The notes: generated by a model from the sequence alone, not told the origin. A stretch of DNA of 64,000 nucleotides from JASGTU01 sp963821815 (GCA_963821815.1 CAWGFG010000002.1:558001-622000); one strand, 5' to 3'; shown: positions 43,159 to 55,588, counted from the first letter of the stretch. Numbers and translations: made by a program.

Positions 43159-44574
43159 TTAGGCGTTGGCAACATCCCGTTCATAACGGTACCGCTCCGT
43201 CCGTTCCAGCGACCAGATTAGAACTGCACTCAAGGCCGCCACGAAACAGAGGATGCCGGCGAAGACGAAGGCTAGGATATACTCTTGCGTCTGATCAAAG
43301 ATCACGCTGCCCGCTATTGGTCCGAGGATGCCGGCGACACCGTAGGCTGTGAAGATGATACCGTAGTTAGCGCCGTAATTCTTGAGCCCGAAATAGTCGG
43401 AGGTGGCTGACGGGAACATACTGAAGATGCCGCCGAAGTTCAGGCCGACCCAGGCCGATGCTACGATAATTCCCAGTGGCGAGCGGATGCTAATGAGGAT
43501 CATGAACATCATGCCCTGCAATAGGAACATGATCATCATGGCTAGCGGGCGGTCCATAATATCGCTGATCTTGCCCCAGAAGATGCGACCGCCAGCGTTG
43601 AATATAGCCAGGATCGCTACGGGGGTAAAGAAGCGTGCAAATGTGGACCCAAGCCAAGCCGGCGCGATGGATGTGTTGCCGCCCATTGAAGCCATCATGG
43701 GCGTCCACTGACCGATTGCCATCAGACCCGACGTGGCGGCGAAGATGAAGGTCATCCACAATAGGGTCGCGAGCGGCGTGTTAATCATCTGTTTAGGCGA
43801 CATTTCAACCACAGCCTTCGCCCTGGATTCCGAAGCCTTCCAGCCCGTCGGATGCCACCCAGCAGGTGGGTTGCGCAGCAACAGTGCACCGCCGATCACC
43901 AGCGCCGCAGCAACGATTCCATGTATGACGAAAAATCGCTGCCAACCGATACCGCTTCCCTGGCCTGGCACCACACCAAGTCCTACCATGATGACCTGGT
44001 AAATGCTCAGCGGTTCTCCAGTAGTAGGAGGAGGCAGCAGGAGTGCTGAAGCAGGACCGGCAAAGAAAAGAGCTCCTGCACCAAAGCCCGCCACAGCGAC
44101 ACCGGTGATGAGACCCTTCTTATCCGGGAACCACTTTCCTGCCGCTGCAATCGGGCAGACATAGGCGAAGCCGATGCCGGCGCCGCCGATTAACCCATAG
44201 GTAAGATATAAAGCCCAGGGACGAGTAGGCCCGACAAGGACGGCTGCCAACAGGAACGAAACGCCAAGCAGCGCGCCCCCGATCATGGCGACTTTCCGGG
44301 GACCGATGCGGTCTTGTAGACGACCTGCGGGAATCATGGCTAGTGCGAAGGTCGCTAACGCGAGCGAATATGCCCACTGCGTCGTCGACCGAGTCCAGCC
44401 GAATTCGGCCTCTAGGGGTTGTACAAAGACGCTAAAGGCATAAATCGTACCCAGAACAATCTGAACAAGTACGGCGCCGATCAACACGGTGTACCGACCT
44501 TTACCGGTATCCGCTTTCACCTCTGCTTTCGCAGGAGCGCTCGTCACAGCGCTGAACAGCAACGGGAAACCCAT
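43159..44574 (-). CDS. MFS transporter, OFA (oxalate/formate antiporter-like) family
   Basis: 12 predicted helices. The opening YTVLIGAVLVQIVLGTIYAFSVF and GWTRSTTQWAYSLALATFALAMIPAGRLQDR, with GPRKV, are characteristic of OFA-family MFS proteins. A long central cytoplasmic loop (residues 215-250) and GKISDIMDRPLA at the second-half signature are present. Family substrates are small organic acids such as oxalate, formate, pyruvate or lactate; none can be chosen. A promoter is visible about 265 bases upstream, leaving a long leader, and a hairpin terminator follows. Confidence 0.85.
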   Translation of the reverse strand: MGFPLLFSAVTSAPAKAEVKADTGKGRYTVLIGAVLVQIVLGTIYAFSVFVQPLEAEFGWTRSTTQWAYSLALATFALAMIPAGRLQDRIGPRKVAMIGGALLGVSFLLAAVLVGPTRPWALYLTYGLIGGAGIGFAYVCPIAAAGKWFPDKKGLITGVAVAGFGAGALFFAGPASALLLPPPTTGEPLSIYQVIMVGLGVVPGQGSGIGWQRFFVIHGIVAAALVIGGALLLRNPPAGWHPTGWKASESRAKAVVEMSPKQMINTPLATLLWMTFIFAATSGLMAIGQWTPMMASMGGNTSIAPAWLGSTFARFFTPVAILAIFNAGGRIFWGKISDIMDRPLAMMIMFLLQGMMFMILISIRSPLGIIVASAWVGLNFGGIFSMFPSATSDYFGLKNYGANYGIIFTAYGVAGILGPIAGSVIFDQTQEYILAFVFAGILCFVAALSAVLIWSLERTERYRYERDVANA

Positions 44575-44837
44575 TCTACTTTCTCCTTACAGCTAATACG
44601 ACATTGAATTGACTGTGGAAATTTGGGCTGCGTACGGAAGTTTGGCACGTGGAAGTGCCTCTGGGGAGTTTATGCCTCTATTCCGCGGTCACAGCAGCAT
44701 GATGAGGCCGGAACGTCGATGTCCGACCGATGACTCGAATGAATGACCAACTGGGATTCGATTGGCATGCGTGATGTCGTGGTGCGTATCACGGCTATGA
44801 ATTGGACAATGACCTACACGTTTACGGATATACTACT

Positions 44838-44867
44838 AGTATAGAATCAAATGGCGTAGTTTGGCAA
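44838..44867 (-). promoter_or_regulatory. Promoter for the MFS gene
   Basis: On the minus strand TTGCCA (44867-44862), an 18-base spacer and TATACT (44843-44838). The -10 is one arm of the symmetric TATACT-ACT-AGTATA, so a plus-strand -10 overlaps it. Confidence 0.5.
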
Positions 44868-44911
44868 TGCTGAGGAGGTCCGCGCGCGAAGGGGCGTGTG
44901 GTACATGAAAT

Positions 44912-44940
44912 ACGACCGTTGCAGATTCCGCAACGGTCGT
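44912..44940 (-). terminator. Hairpin terminator after ileS
   Basis: ACGACCGTTGC and GCAACGGTCGT form a perfect 11-bp stem with a 7-base loop, 35 bases past the ileS stop. The following T content (ATTTCAT) is modest. Confidence 0.6.
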
Positions 44941-44974
44941 GATGCTCTCCAGTGAACTCGCAAAGCAAGGCAGA

Positions 44975-48127
<3,153 letters not shown>

Positions 48128-48194
48128 ATGTGTCACCTATTACGCATAGGGCGCCGATATCGCGCCGAACATGAATTGTCAGTTATAGAACGCA

Positions 48195-48929
48195 TTAATC
48201 GGGTACTTCAATGTAAATGCGCTTGTTGATAGCGCCTTTGGATTTGTAGTCCACCACGTTCATGGCGCCCACTTCAGATGTATTGTGCACGTGCGTACCG
48301 CCATCCGCCTGCAGATCCAACCCCACAAGCTCGATGGTACGCACCTCGGTAATCCCCTTCGGAAGCAAGTTGATTTTGGTGCGAATCAAGTCCGGTATCT
48401 GGAACGCTTCCTCGCGCGGCAGAATCTGACTGCGCACTTCATGCGCCGCTGCGATCTCGGCGTTGCACTTTTGTTCAATGTCATCGATGAGCTCGCGCGA
48501 CATGGATTCGAATTCAAAGTCCATGCGACTCTTGCCTGGGTCCATGTTGCCGCCGGTGACGCTGGCTTGGTAGTCGCGCCAGACCACGCCGCACAGAATG
48601 TGCATCGCCGTGTGTGTCCTCATCAATTTATAGCGTCTCTGCCAGTCAAGTACGCCGTGCACTTCGTCGCCGGCGACTAACGGCGGGGCGCCCTCTTCCG
48701 GCTCAAGCCAGTGCCAGATTTCGCCTGCATCCCGCTTCACCTTAGCCACGCGATAGGCGGCGTCACCGTGATTAAGCCAACCTTCGTCGTTGGGTTGCCC
48801 GCCGCCTCCTGGGTAGAATGCGGTCCGGTCCAACGCCACGCGCAGGCTATTGTTGGACTCTTGGACCTCGGTCACAACGGCATCGAACTCTTTCATATAG
48901 GCATCGTCGTAGAATAATAGCTCAGTCAC
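48195..48929 (-). CDS. AlaX-type alanyl-tRNA editing protein
   Basis: Free-standing homologue of the AlaRS editing domain, expected to hydrolyse mischarged tRNA-Ala (Ser or Gly). The N-terminal barrel has the GGGGQPNDEG glycine-rich motif, and the editing core has HTAMHIL with its two zinc His. The second metal motif reads LQADGGTHV, where the usual Cys of CGGTH is Asp. 244 residues correspond to the medium AlaX form. The start is GTG with AAGGAG 8 bases upstream. It lies directly behind an Ile-type T-box and 67 bases before the ileS start. Confidence 0.85.
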   Translation of the reverse strand: MTELLFYDDAYMKEFDAVVTEVQESNNSLRVALDRTAFYPGGGGQPNDEGWLNHGDAAYRVAKVKRDAGEIWHWLEPEEGAPPLVAGDEVHGVLDWQRRYKLMRTHTAMHILCGVVWRDYQASVTGGNMDPGKSRMDFEFESMSRELIDDIEQKCNAEIAAAHEVRSQILPREEAFQIPDLIRTKINLLPKGITEVRTIELVGLDLQADGGTHVHNTSEVGAMNVVDYKSKGAINKRIYIEVPD

Positions 48930-48944
48930 GAGTCATTCTCCTTG

Positions 48945-48978
48945 AAAAACAAAAACTCGTCCCACAATCAGGGACGAG
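48945..48978 (-). terminator. T-box regulatory terminator
   Basis: On the minus strand CTCGTCCC and GGGACGAG arms (48978-48971, 48963-48956) with a 7-base loop precede a double T-run (TTTTTGTTTTT). It lies between the T-box sequence and alaX. Confidence 0.88.
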
Positions 48979-49256
48979 CCGTTTGGACCGCGTTACCACC
49001 CTGGTTTCCGGCATGCTGCCATGCACGAACACCTCGTGTGCAAAGCCAACTGCGCGTCCATGCGCTGGCTGAGTTTGCTGTGACTGTAACGTGTCACAAT
49101 TCCGGCGACGCCTACAGGGCTCGGCAAACTGCTCGCCTTCCGTTCGGGCCGCGGCTCCGGAGGGATTTTCGACGTGCGACTGACTGTCTGGCTTGCACCG
49201 TCCCAGGCTCGCTGTTTATTCTGCGCGCGTCTACTCGTCTCCATCAACGCCGATTT
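48945..49256 (-). promoter_or_regulatory. T-box leader (Ile specifier) controlling alaX-ileS
   Basis: About 310 nt of minus-strand leader. The conserved T-box (AGGGTGGTAACGCGG) is at 49004-48985. Upstream, stem I shows an AGCGAGCC / GGTGCAAGCC distal-loop pair. The specifier region reads GAAAATCCCTCCGGAGC; alignment with the actinobacterial ileS pattern gives codon ATC at 49166-49164. A T-tailed terminator follows, so uncharged tRNA-Ile should favour antitermination and expression of both genes. T-box and terminator are seen directly; the specifier choice is partly inference. Confidence 0.88.
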
Positions 49257-49265
49257 ATGAGCAGA

Positions 49266-49295
49266 AGTCTAGCACGCCAGAGGCAGGACTGTCAA
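49266..49295 (-). promoter_or_regulatory. Sigma-70 promoter of the T-box operon
   Basis: On the minus strand TTGACA (49295-49290), an 18-base spacer and TAGACT (49271-49266), placing the transcript start just before the T-box leader. Confidence 0.75.
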
Positions 49296-49468
49296 GGTTT
49301 CTCCTGTTTTTTTGTACGAGTGCAGGCAGTCAATGGCGCCCAGATGGACTGCACACAAGTGAACCTCCTTTTCGTCTTGCCATATGATATCGTAGTATGG
49401 CGGTTGTGTGACGAAACACTTGTACGTTGACTGCCTATTTCATAGCACTGGAACGCGACGAAAAACAG

Positions 49469-50770
49469 ATGAATGTACTCATAGAGAGCGCAATTGCACT
49501 GGTCTTAATTCTCGCCAACGGCCTACTCGCCATGTCGGAGATGGCGGTGGTCGCAGCGCGAAAGACCCGACTGCAACAGCGGGCGGAGGAAGGCAGTGAG
49601 GCCGCGGCACAGGCGCTCAAACTGACTAACAATCCAGGTGACTTTCTGTCCAGCGTTCAGATCGGCATTACGCTTGTCGGCATCCTCATTGGCGCCTTTG
49701 GCACTGCATCGCTATCGCGGGTACTGTCGCAGTGGCTGCAGGGCGTTACAGCGGTGGCTCGCTATGCGGATGTCATTGCTGCCGTGGTTGTAGTTGCCCT
49801 ACTGACCTATCTGACATTGGTTCTAGGCGAACTGGCGCCAAAGCAAATTGCCTTGAATCAAGCTGAGCGAATCTCAATGAGTATTGCGAAACCCATGACA
49901 CAGTTCGCTCGATGGACGCGTCCTTTGGTCGCGCTGCTGAGCGGATCGTCAACACTCGTTTTGCGCATTCTCCGCCTGCAAACCGCAGACGAACCGCACG
50001 TGTCCGAAGAGGATGTGCGCATTCTGCTGGATCAGGGCGCGCAAAGCGGCATCTTCGAACCGGAGGAGGGCGAAATCGTTAGTCAGGTCTTCCGCCTAAG
50101 TGACCTGCAAGTCGGCGACTTGATCACGCCTCGCACCGACATCTTGTGGGTCGATCACAGTGCCTCGGAAGACGAGATACGCGAGCAGCTCGTTGCAAGC
50201 GGGCGTTCACGGCTACCGGTAGCCGACGGTTCGCTCGACCATGTCGTCGGCGTGGTTTTGGCCAAGGACGTGCTAAGCCAATGCATGAGCGGTCAACCTA
50301 TCAACGTCGATTCCGTCATGGCGCAGCCGCTGTTTGTCCCCGAAAACATGCCTGCGCTGGCACTGGTGGAGCACCTGAAGGCGACGCACTCCAAGATGGC
50401 TCTGGTCATCGATGAGTATGGCGGGCTAGAGGGTCTGGTGACCGTTGATGATGTGATGGAAGCCTTGGTCGGCGACATTCCCCAGCCGGAAGAACCCAAT
50501 TCGCCTGATATGGTGCAACGTGAGGACGGCTCTTGGCTAGTGGACGGCTTAGTGCTGCTGGAAGACCTTGAAGAGACGCTGCAATTGTCGGAGCTGCCTA
50601 TTATTACCGAGCGCTATCGGACCGTGAGCGGGCTGGTTATGGCCTTGCTGGGCAGGTTGCCGGAGACAGGCGACGTTACCCGCTGGGAAGGCTATCGTAT
50701 AGAGGTCGTGGACATGGATGGACGCCGGGTCGACAAGGTCTTGGTGACCAGTGAACAGCAGCCGGCCTAA
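49469..50770 (+). CDS. CNNM/CorC-family protein (DUF21, CBS pair, transporter-associated domain)
   Basis: Hemolysin C/TlyC-like membrane protein, a family tied to Mg or other divalent-cation handling. The N-terminal DUF21 domain (about residues 1-185) has three to four helices with LANGLLAMSEMAVVAARKTRL and GELAPKQIALNQAE. Two CBS domains span about 200-335 (PRTDILWVD, then LVIDEYGGLEGLVTVDDVMEALVGDI), and the C-terminal CorC_HlyC domain follows. I take ATG at 49469 (MNVLIES); a TTG at 49427 would add 14 residues ahead of the first helix. Divergent from the T-box operon. Confidence 0.9.
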   Translation: MNVLIESAIALVLILANGLLAMSEMAVVAARKTRLQQRAEEGSEAAAQALKLTNNPGDFLSSVQIGITLVGILIGAFGTASLSRVLSQWLQGVTAVARYADVIAAVVVVALLTYLTLVLGELAPKQIALNQAERISMSIAKPMTQFARWTRPLVALLSGSSTLVLRILRLQTADEPHVSEEDVRILLDQGAQSGIFEPEEGEIVSQVFRLSDLQVGDLITPRTDILWVDHSASEDEIREQLVASGRSRLPVADGSLDHVVGVVLAKDVLSQCMSGQPINVDSVMAQPLFVPENMPALALVEHLKATHSKMALVIDEYGGLEGLVTVDDVMEALVGDIPQPEEPNSPDMVQREDGSWLVDGLVLLEDLEETLQLSELPIITERYRTVSGLVMALLGRLPETGDVTRWEGYRIEVVDMDGRRVDKVLVTSEQQPA

Positions 50771-50870
50771 CATCCTGCCACTGCGAAAGCAGATGTTGAA
50801 CTCAATCCTGTCACAGTTTGACTTGTCATGAGCTGTTCAGCTTGAATGACGTTGACAGCACAGTGGTCGC

Positions 50871-52670
50871 ATGAATCATTCCGCATCGAGCATTGAGAAA
50901 GCACCGACAATGGATAGCGTCCCAGATGGCAAACGAATAGAACAACTACTGACCTTTGTCTATGACGAGGCGACAGCGAGGTCGTTGCAGCGGAAGCTTC
51001 AAGATCTGGTCGAACGGTATCGCACACAAATGACTGCGGTAAGAGATGGTAGACCGCACTCTCCTTTCAGCGAGCGCGATATCGTGCTCATCACCTACGG
51101 CGATCAGATATCCGAACCCGGCGTCGCGCCTTTACAGACGCTGGACGAGGTGCTCCACGAACGCATCGCCAGCTTCGTCAATAGCGTCCACATATTGCCT
51201 TTCTATCCGTACACGTCTGACGATGGATTTTCTGTGGTCGATTACAAGGCTGTGGATCCAGCTCTGGGCGACTGGAACGACATTGACTGCATGAGTGCTC
51301 ATTTTCGGCTCATGTTCGATGCGGTGATCAACCACATTTCGCAGGCCAGCGACTGGTTTCGAGCGTACCTGCGCAATGAGCAACCGTACGCAGGTTTTTT
51401 CATCAGCGTTGACCCTTCCGTCGATCTCTCTGCCGTAGTGCGGCCGCGCACGACGCCGCTGATGACGCCCTTTAATTCCGCCACGGGAACGCGTACTGTG
51501 TGGACGACATTCAGCGACGACCAGGTAGATTTGAATTACGCCGATCCGGAACTGCTGTTGCGGGTCATGGATGTGCTGCTTTTCTATATGAGTCGGGGAG
51601 CCAAACTCATCCGCCTGGATGCGATTGCTTTCATGTGGAAGGAGGTTGGCACTTCATGCCTGCATCTGCCGCAGACCCACGCACTGATACAGTTCATGCG
51701 CACTGTTCTCAACCAGATTGCACCGGATGTGCTGTTGGTTACGGAGACCAACGTGCCGCATGCGGACAATATCAGCTACTTCGGTGACGGCCACAACGAG
51801 GCGCAGATGGTCTACAACTTTCCGTTGCCCCCGCTGACGCTGCATACCTTTCAGACCGGCGATTCCACCAAACTTACCGCCTGGGCAAAGACGCTGGAGA
51901 CGCCGTCTGACGAGACCGCTTTCTTCAACTTCATGGCCTCCCACGACGGCATCGGTCTGCGACCGGTCGAAGGCATTCTCAGCCAGGATGAGGTAGCGCG
52001 CATGGCGACAAGGGCGGAGGCCAACGGCGGCTATGTATCCTACAAGACCAACAGCGATGGTACGCAGAGCGCGTATGAGATGAACATCGTCTACTACGAT
52101 GCGCTCAACTCGCCTGAGTCCCAGGAAAGCCAGGCGCTCCAGGTCAAGCGCTTTCTGTGCAGTCAGGCCATCCTGGTGAGCCTTGCGGGCGTGCCCGGCA
52201 TCTATGTGCACAGTCTCTTTGGCAGCCGAAACTGGCGCCAAGGTGTAGAACAGTCGGGTCGATATCGCACCATCAACCGGCGCAAATTCCGGAGAAGCGA
52301 GTTTGAACAGGCACTGGATAACGCCGATTCTGTCCAGCACCAGGTTTTTGCCGGCTATCGTCATCTGATTGAGACGCGTATCGCCGAACAGTCTTTCCAT
52401 CCGTCTGCCAAGCAGGTGGTACTGGACTGCGGACCGTCCTTCTTCGTGGTGCGGCGTGAGTCCCTCGACGGCGCCAGAAAGGTGCTCTGTATTCATAATG
52501 TGACGGGCGAATCGCAGTCGTTGAATCTGGCGCAGGACTGCTTTGCTGTGGAAGACTTGCAGCACGTACGCGACCTGCTATCGAATGACTGCTGGCAAAA
52601 GTCGGACGAACGTGACATAATGATTGACCTAGGTCCATACGCCGTTCGTTGGCTGCAGACTGTGGCGTAA
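50871..52670 (+). CDS. GH13_18 family glycoside phosphorylase-like enzyme
   Basis: Alpha-amylase superfamily, sucrose-phosphorylase-type subfamily, which splits or makes alpha-glucosides with phosphate. Markers are VHILPFYPYTSDDGFSVVDY, then IRLDAIAFMWKE (nucleophile Asp), LLVTETNVPH (acid/base Glu) and FNFMASHDGIGLRP (third acidic site). YYDALNSP and VPGIYVHSLFGSRNW are conserved in the group. Related members act on sucrose, sucrose-6-phosphate or glucosylglycerate; choosing among them is not possible. The HAD hydrolase immediately downstream hints at a phosphorylated partner metabolite. Confidence 0.85.
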   Translation: MNHSASSIEKAPTMDSVPDGKRIEQLLTFVYDEATARSLQRKLQDLVERYRTQMTAVRDGRPHSPFSERDIVLITYGDQISEPGVAPLQTLDEVLHERIASFVNSVHILPFYPYTSDDGFSVVDYKAVDPALGDWNDIDCMSAHFRLMFDAVINHISQASDWFRAYLRNEQPYAGFFISVDPSVDLSAVVRPRTTPLMTPFNSATGTRTVWTTFSDDQVDLNYADPELLLRVMDVLLFYMSRGAKLIRLDAIAFMWKEVGTSCLHLPQTHALIQFMRTVLNQIAPDVLLVTETNVPHADNISYFGDGHNEAQMVYNFPLPPLTLHTFQTGDSTKLTAWAKTLETPSDETAFFNFMASHDGIGLRPVEGILSQDEVARMATRAEANGGYVSYKTNSDGTQSAYEMNIVYYDALNSPESQESQALQVKRFLCSQAILVSLAGVPGIYVHSLFGSRNWRQGVEQSGRYRTINRRKFRRSEFEQALDNADSVQHQVFAGYRHLIETRIAEQSFHPSAKQVVLDCGPSFFVVRRESLDGARKVLCIHNVTGESQSLNLAQDCFAVEDLQHVRDLLSNDCWQKSDERDIMIDLGPYAVRWLQTVA

Positions 52671-52715
52671 GGTAGCAGCAACCAGGAATCCAGTGAGTAC
52701 GATATCGGTAATAAG

Positions 52716-53432
52716 ATGAACTATCACCAGATAGACACAATCGGCTTCGACGCTGACGATACGCTTTGGCACAACGAAACGCTCTACACCATGACCGCGG
52801 CCAAGTTTCGCGACTTGCTGTCCGACTATCACGAACCAGAATGGATTGACCAGCGCTTGTACGAAACGGAAGTCGCCAACCTGCACAGCTTCGGCTACGG
52901 CATCAAGAGTTTTGCGCTCTCCATGATTGAAGCCGCTATCGAACTGACGGAAGGGCGCATCAGCGGCTATGAGGTGCAGAAGATCATCGATGCAGCCAAG
53001 GAGATGCAGGCATCGCCGGTGAAGTTGCTTCCTTGCGTCGAAGAGACGCTGAAGAGGCTCACGAATGAGTATCGACTATTGTTGATTACGAAGGGCGATC
53101 TCTTCGATCAGGAGGTGAAGCTTGCTCGTTCAGGTCTCGGCAAGTATTTCGATCGGATTGAGGTAGTGACCGAGAAGGACGAGTCCACATACAACCATGT
53201 GCTCATGAAGCATGCGATTTCACCAGAACGCTTTCTGATGGTTGGCAACTCTGTTCGTTCAGACGTTCTGCCGCTGAAATCCCTGGGTGCGGAAGCGGTT
53301 CACATTCCATACGTCACAACCTGGGCGCATGAGCAGGTCGACCGCGCGCAGATCAGCACCACGTTCGCCAGCCTAAGCAGCATGTGCGAGTTGATCCCAT
53401 TCTTGGGGAAGAACGGCTACGAAGTAGAATAG
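52716..53432 (+). CDS. HAD-superfamily hydrolase
   Basis: Phosphatase-like HAD protein. Motif I is GFDADDTLWHNE (Asp nucleophile and acid), motif II is LLITKGD, the Lys is within LARSGLGKYF or VVTEKDE, and motif IV is MVGNSVRSDVLPLKSLGAEAVHIPY. The helical cap lies at about 25-105. It starts 45 bases after the GH13_18 gene and is likely co-transcribed, so a sugar-phosphate or glycerate-phosphate substrate is plausible but unproven. Confidence 0.85.
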   Translation: MNYHQIDTIGFDADDTLWHNETLYTMTAAKFRDLLSDYHEPEWIDQRLYETEVANLHSFGYGIKSFALSMIEAAIELTEGRISGYEVQKIIDAAKEMQASPVKLLPCVEETLKRLTNEYRLLLITKGDLFDQEVKLARSGLGKYFDRIEVVTEKDESTYNHVLMKHAISPERFLMVGNSVRSDVLPLKSLGAEAVHIPYVTTWAHEQVDRAQISTTFASLSSMCELIPFLGKNGYEVE

Positions 53433-53474
53433 CCATCTGTGTTCGGAAAGATTCTCAGTCCGTCTGCGCGTCCT

Positions 53475-54719
53475 CTAGTGGAAGACCATGCCTGCGATGG
53501 TAACGGCTGAAGAATTGGTGTTGTCTGCCGGACAGGAGGCGTAGCCGAAGAGTTCTCCTACCGTAGTCTCCAGAAGCCGCATCATGAGGAATGCGGGCCA
53601 AACGCCGCATACATGATTCTCGTTGCCGACCGATTCGATTGCATCGATGAAGGGATAGCCGCTACCCGTGCGTAGATGCGCAATGAGCCTTTCGTCATCT
53701 GCCTGTATCTGCGCTCGCTTTTTTGCGTTCAGCGGAGCATCGCCAAACGCTGTACCTACGTGCGACATATCGCCTGACGCAACAACGGCGATACGGTGCT
53801 GCTGAGCCAACTCATGCACATAGTTAACCAGGGCGCGCAGTTGCAGTTCGCCGCCAATAACGCCCATTTCACAGTTGTAGGGCTGCAGCGGACCCACCAA
53901 CACCGGCAGGAGTTCGACCGGTCGCCCGCCGAGCATGTGATGCAGCCACACGGCAGGCAGCTCCAGTGAGTGCTCGGAACGATGGCGCAATTCGCCGGCA
54001 AACGCAGCGTCCTCGCCAATGATGTGCGCAAACTCATCCACAACGTTTTGGGCCGTTGGCAATACGCCGAAGGGCGTTGCGTAGTCCTGACGGGTGAGCG
54101 TGAATGGATCGGCTCCCTTGTGATCGGTGCCCACTAGGATCACGAGGTCAGCCTCGCGCATGGCGTCTCCAGCCTGTTGCCAGACCTCTGCGTAGACCGG
54201 ACCGCCTCGTTCATAGTCAATGTGCGGACTTAGGACGCCGAAGCTGCATGTACGTACCGCCTCGGCAAGATCCGGACGAGATGCGGTCTGCGGCAGTCCC
54301 TCTGCGAACTGATTGAGGTAGAGAACTAGGTCATCCGCCTCTTGGGGATATCCGCGGCCTGCGATAATCGACTGGCGAAACGGCTGCGAACGATATTCCT
54401 GAATGGCCTCATCGCGTGCCTGCCGAAAGCGCTCGTTGTCCAACAGAAAGATGTCATCCAGCCAGGCGACCACGTCGAAAATCACGGCAGGGTCCAACAT
54501 CTGTCCCGACTGTGCTGCCACTCGGGCGGCAATCTCCAGTACGCTTGTTTCGCCGTCGAATAGGGCTAGTATGGGCGCCCATATCTGCGGCACCAGCAAT
54601 GCTCGGTCGCTGAGCTGGAATGGATCGCTCAGCTGGAAATAGTAGGCATGGTCCTTAATCTGCTGGGTTACTTCAACTTCCCGCAGTTTGGGATATAGTT
54701 CAGTCGCAGCGATGGTCAT
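53475..54719 (-). CDS. Memo-family protein (AmmeMemoRadiSam system protein B) with N-terminal extension
   Basis: The C-terminal 270 residues are a Memo/MEMO1 (extradiol dioxygenase-like LigB) fold, with LSPHIDYERGGPVYAE, VGTDHKGADPF, HSLELPAVWLHHM and ASGDMSHVGTAFGD. These give the His ligands for a metal (copper or iron in studied homologues). About 135 residues before it resemble a PqqD/winged-helix binding module (LVPQIWAPILALFDGETSVLEIAARVA). AMMECR1 and radical-SAM partners of the three-gene system are not adjacent. Function is inferred only as redox or metal-related. Confidence 0.82.
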   Translation of the reverse strand: MTIAATELYPKLREVEVTQQIKDHAYYFQLSDPFQLSDRALLVPQIWAPILALFDGETSVLEIAARVAAQSGQMLDPAVIFDVVAWLDDIFLLDNERFRQARDEAIQEYRSQPFRQSIIAGRGYPQEADDLVLYLNQFAEGLPQTASRPDLAEAVRTCSFGVLSPHIDYERGGPVYAEVWQQAGDAMREADLVILVGTDHKGADPFTLTRQDYATPFGVLPTAQNVVDEFAHIIGEDAAFAGELRHRSEHSLELPAVWLHHMLGGRPVELLPVLVGPLQPYNCEMGVIGGELQLRALVNYVHELAQQHRIAVVASGDMSHVGTAFGDAPLNAKKRAQIQADDERLIAHLRTGSGYPFIDAIESVGNENHVCGVWPAFLMMRLLETTVGELFGYASCPADNTNSSAVTIAGMVFH

Positions 54720-54946
54720 AGGAAAGGCTCGTGTAGTAGGCTATTAGCAAATGTGTACGAGGTTTGTCATTGAGAGAAGACGGCTCGTTTGAGAGCAGGG
54801 TACCCTCAATACGGTTTTCGATAGACGAACACTTGGTGTTGCCGGCTAGTTAGAACAAGCGCATCAAGTACCAACACAGTATCTGCCAATGGAAAACGCC
54901 GACCTGCAGTAGCGCCGGCGCTCTGATTTCCATTATACCGAATGTT

Positions 54947-55588
54947 CTACTGACCGTAAACGTTCATGTAGCGATCGTGCAACTTTGCAACCAGATCTGC
55001 CGGAATCTCATCCGGCGTGCCAAGTTGCAGCGCCAGATGCACTGTTTTCGCCACGTCTTCGACCATGATCGCCGCCTTGACGGCCGATCTGGCGTCCACG
55101 CCCACGGTAAAGACACCGTGATTCTTTAGCAGCACCGCGGCACAGGCACCGATATGGTCGACGACTTCCTTGCCGATTTCTTCGCCGCCGATGAGGGCGA
55201 AACCTGCACAGGGAATGGGCTGTCCGAATTCGTCGCCGATGGCGGTTAGATAGACGGGTATTGGCTTACCTACAGCTGCGAACGCGGTGGCATAGGGCGA
55301 ATGGGTATGCACAATGCCGTTCACATCCGGTCGATGGCGGTAGATGTAGAGATGGCTAGCCGTGTCGGAAGAAGGCTTCAAATCACCTTCCACAACCTCG
55401 CCGTCTAGTGTAAGAACAACATGATCTTGCGGGCGCAATTCATCGTACATAACGCCGCTAGGTTTAATCACGACTAGGCCGCTTTCCTTGTCGCGTGCAC
55501 TGACATTGCCACTCGTCCAGGCGACAAGGGCTTCGGCTGGCAGCATGAGATGCAACTTCCACAGTTCTTCTTTCAGATTTTCAAGCAT
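54947..55588 (-). CDS. araD: L-ribulose-5-phosphate 4-epimerase (class II aldolase fold)
   Basis: Converts L-ribulose-5-phosphate to D-xylulose-5-phosphate, the last step feeding arabinose carbon to the pentose phosphate path. Visible are SGNVSARD, KPSGVMYDEL, SSDTASHLYIYRHRPDVNGIVHTHSPYATAFA (metal His pair in HTH) and LLKNHGVFTVG (third His). Length of 213 is shorter than E. coli AraD (231), as in many relatives. The two adjacent ATGs at 55591 and 55588 differ in spacing to AGAGG; I use the second. It lies 63 bases after araB, same strand. Confidence 0.92.
   Translation of the reverse strand: MLENLKEELWKLHLMLPAEALVAWTSGNVSARDKESGLVVIKPSGVMYDELRPQDHVVLTLDGEVVEGDLKPSSDTASHLYIYRHRPDVNGIVHTHSPYATAFAAVGKPIPVYLTAIGDEFGQPIPCAGFALIGGEEIGKEVVDHIGACAAVLLKNHGVFTVGVDARSAVKAAIMVEDVAKTVHLALQLGTPDEIPADLVAKLHDRYMNVYGQ

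Larger units (their letters stand above)
44575..44974. other. 400-base intergenic region between ileS and the MFS gene
   Basis: No coding signal. It holds a minus-strand promoter (44838-44867), an overlapping symmetric element TATACT-ACT-AGTATA (44829-44843), and the hairpin at 44912-44940 after ileS. The 250-base MFS leader has no recognised riboswitch. Confidence 0.5.

Noticed and set aside
51654..52565. 303-codon minus-strand frame
   Set aside because: Antisense to the GH13_18 gene, which has all catalytic motifs.
54896..54922. Terminator after araD
   Set aside because: A 5-bp stem with a 14-base loop and a competing palindrome AGCGCCGGCGCT; T-run is short, so it was not called.
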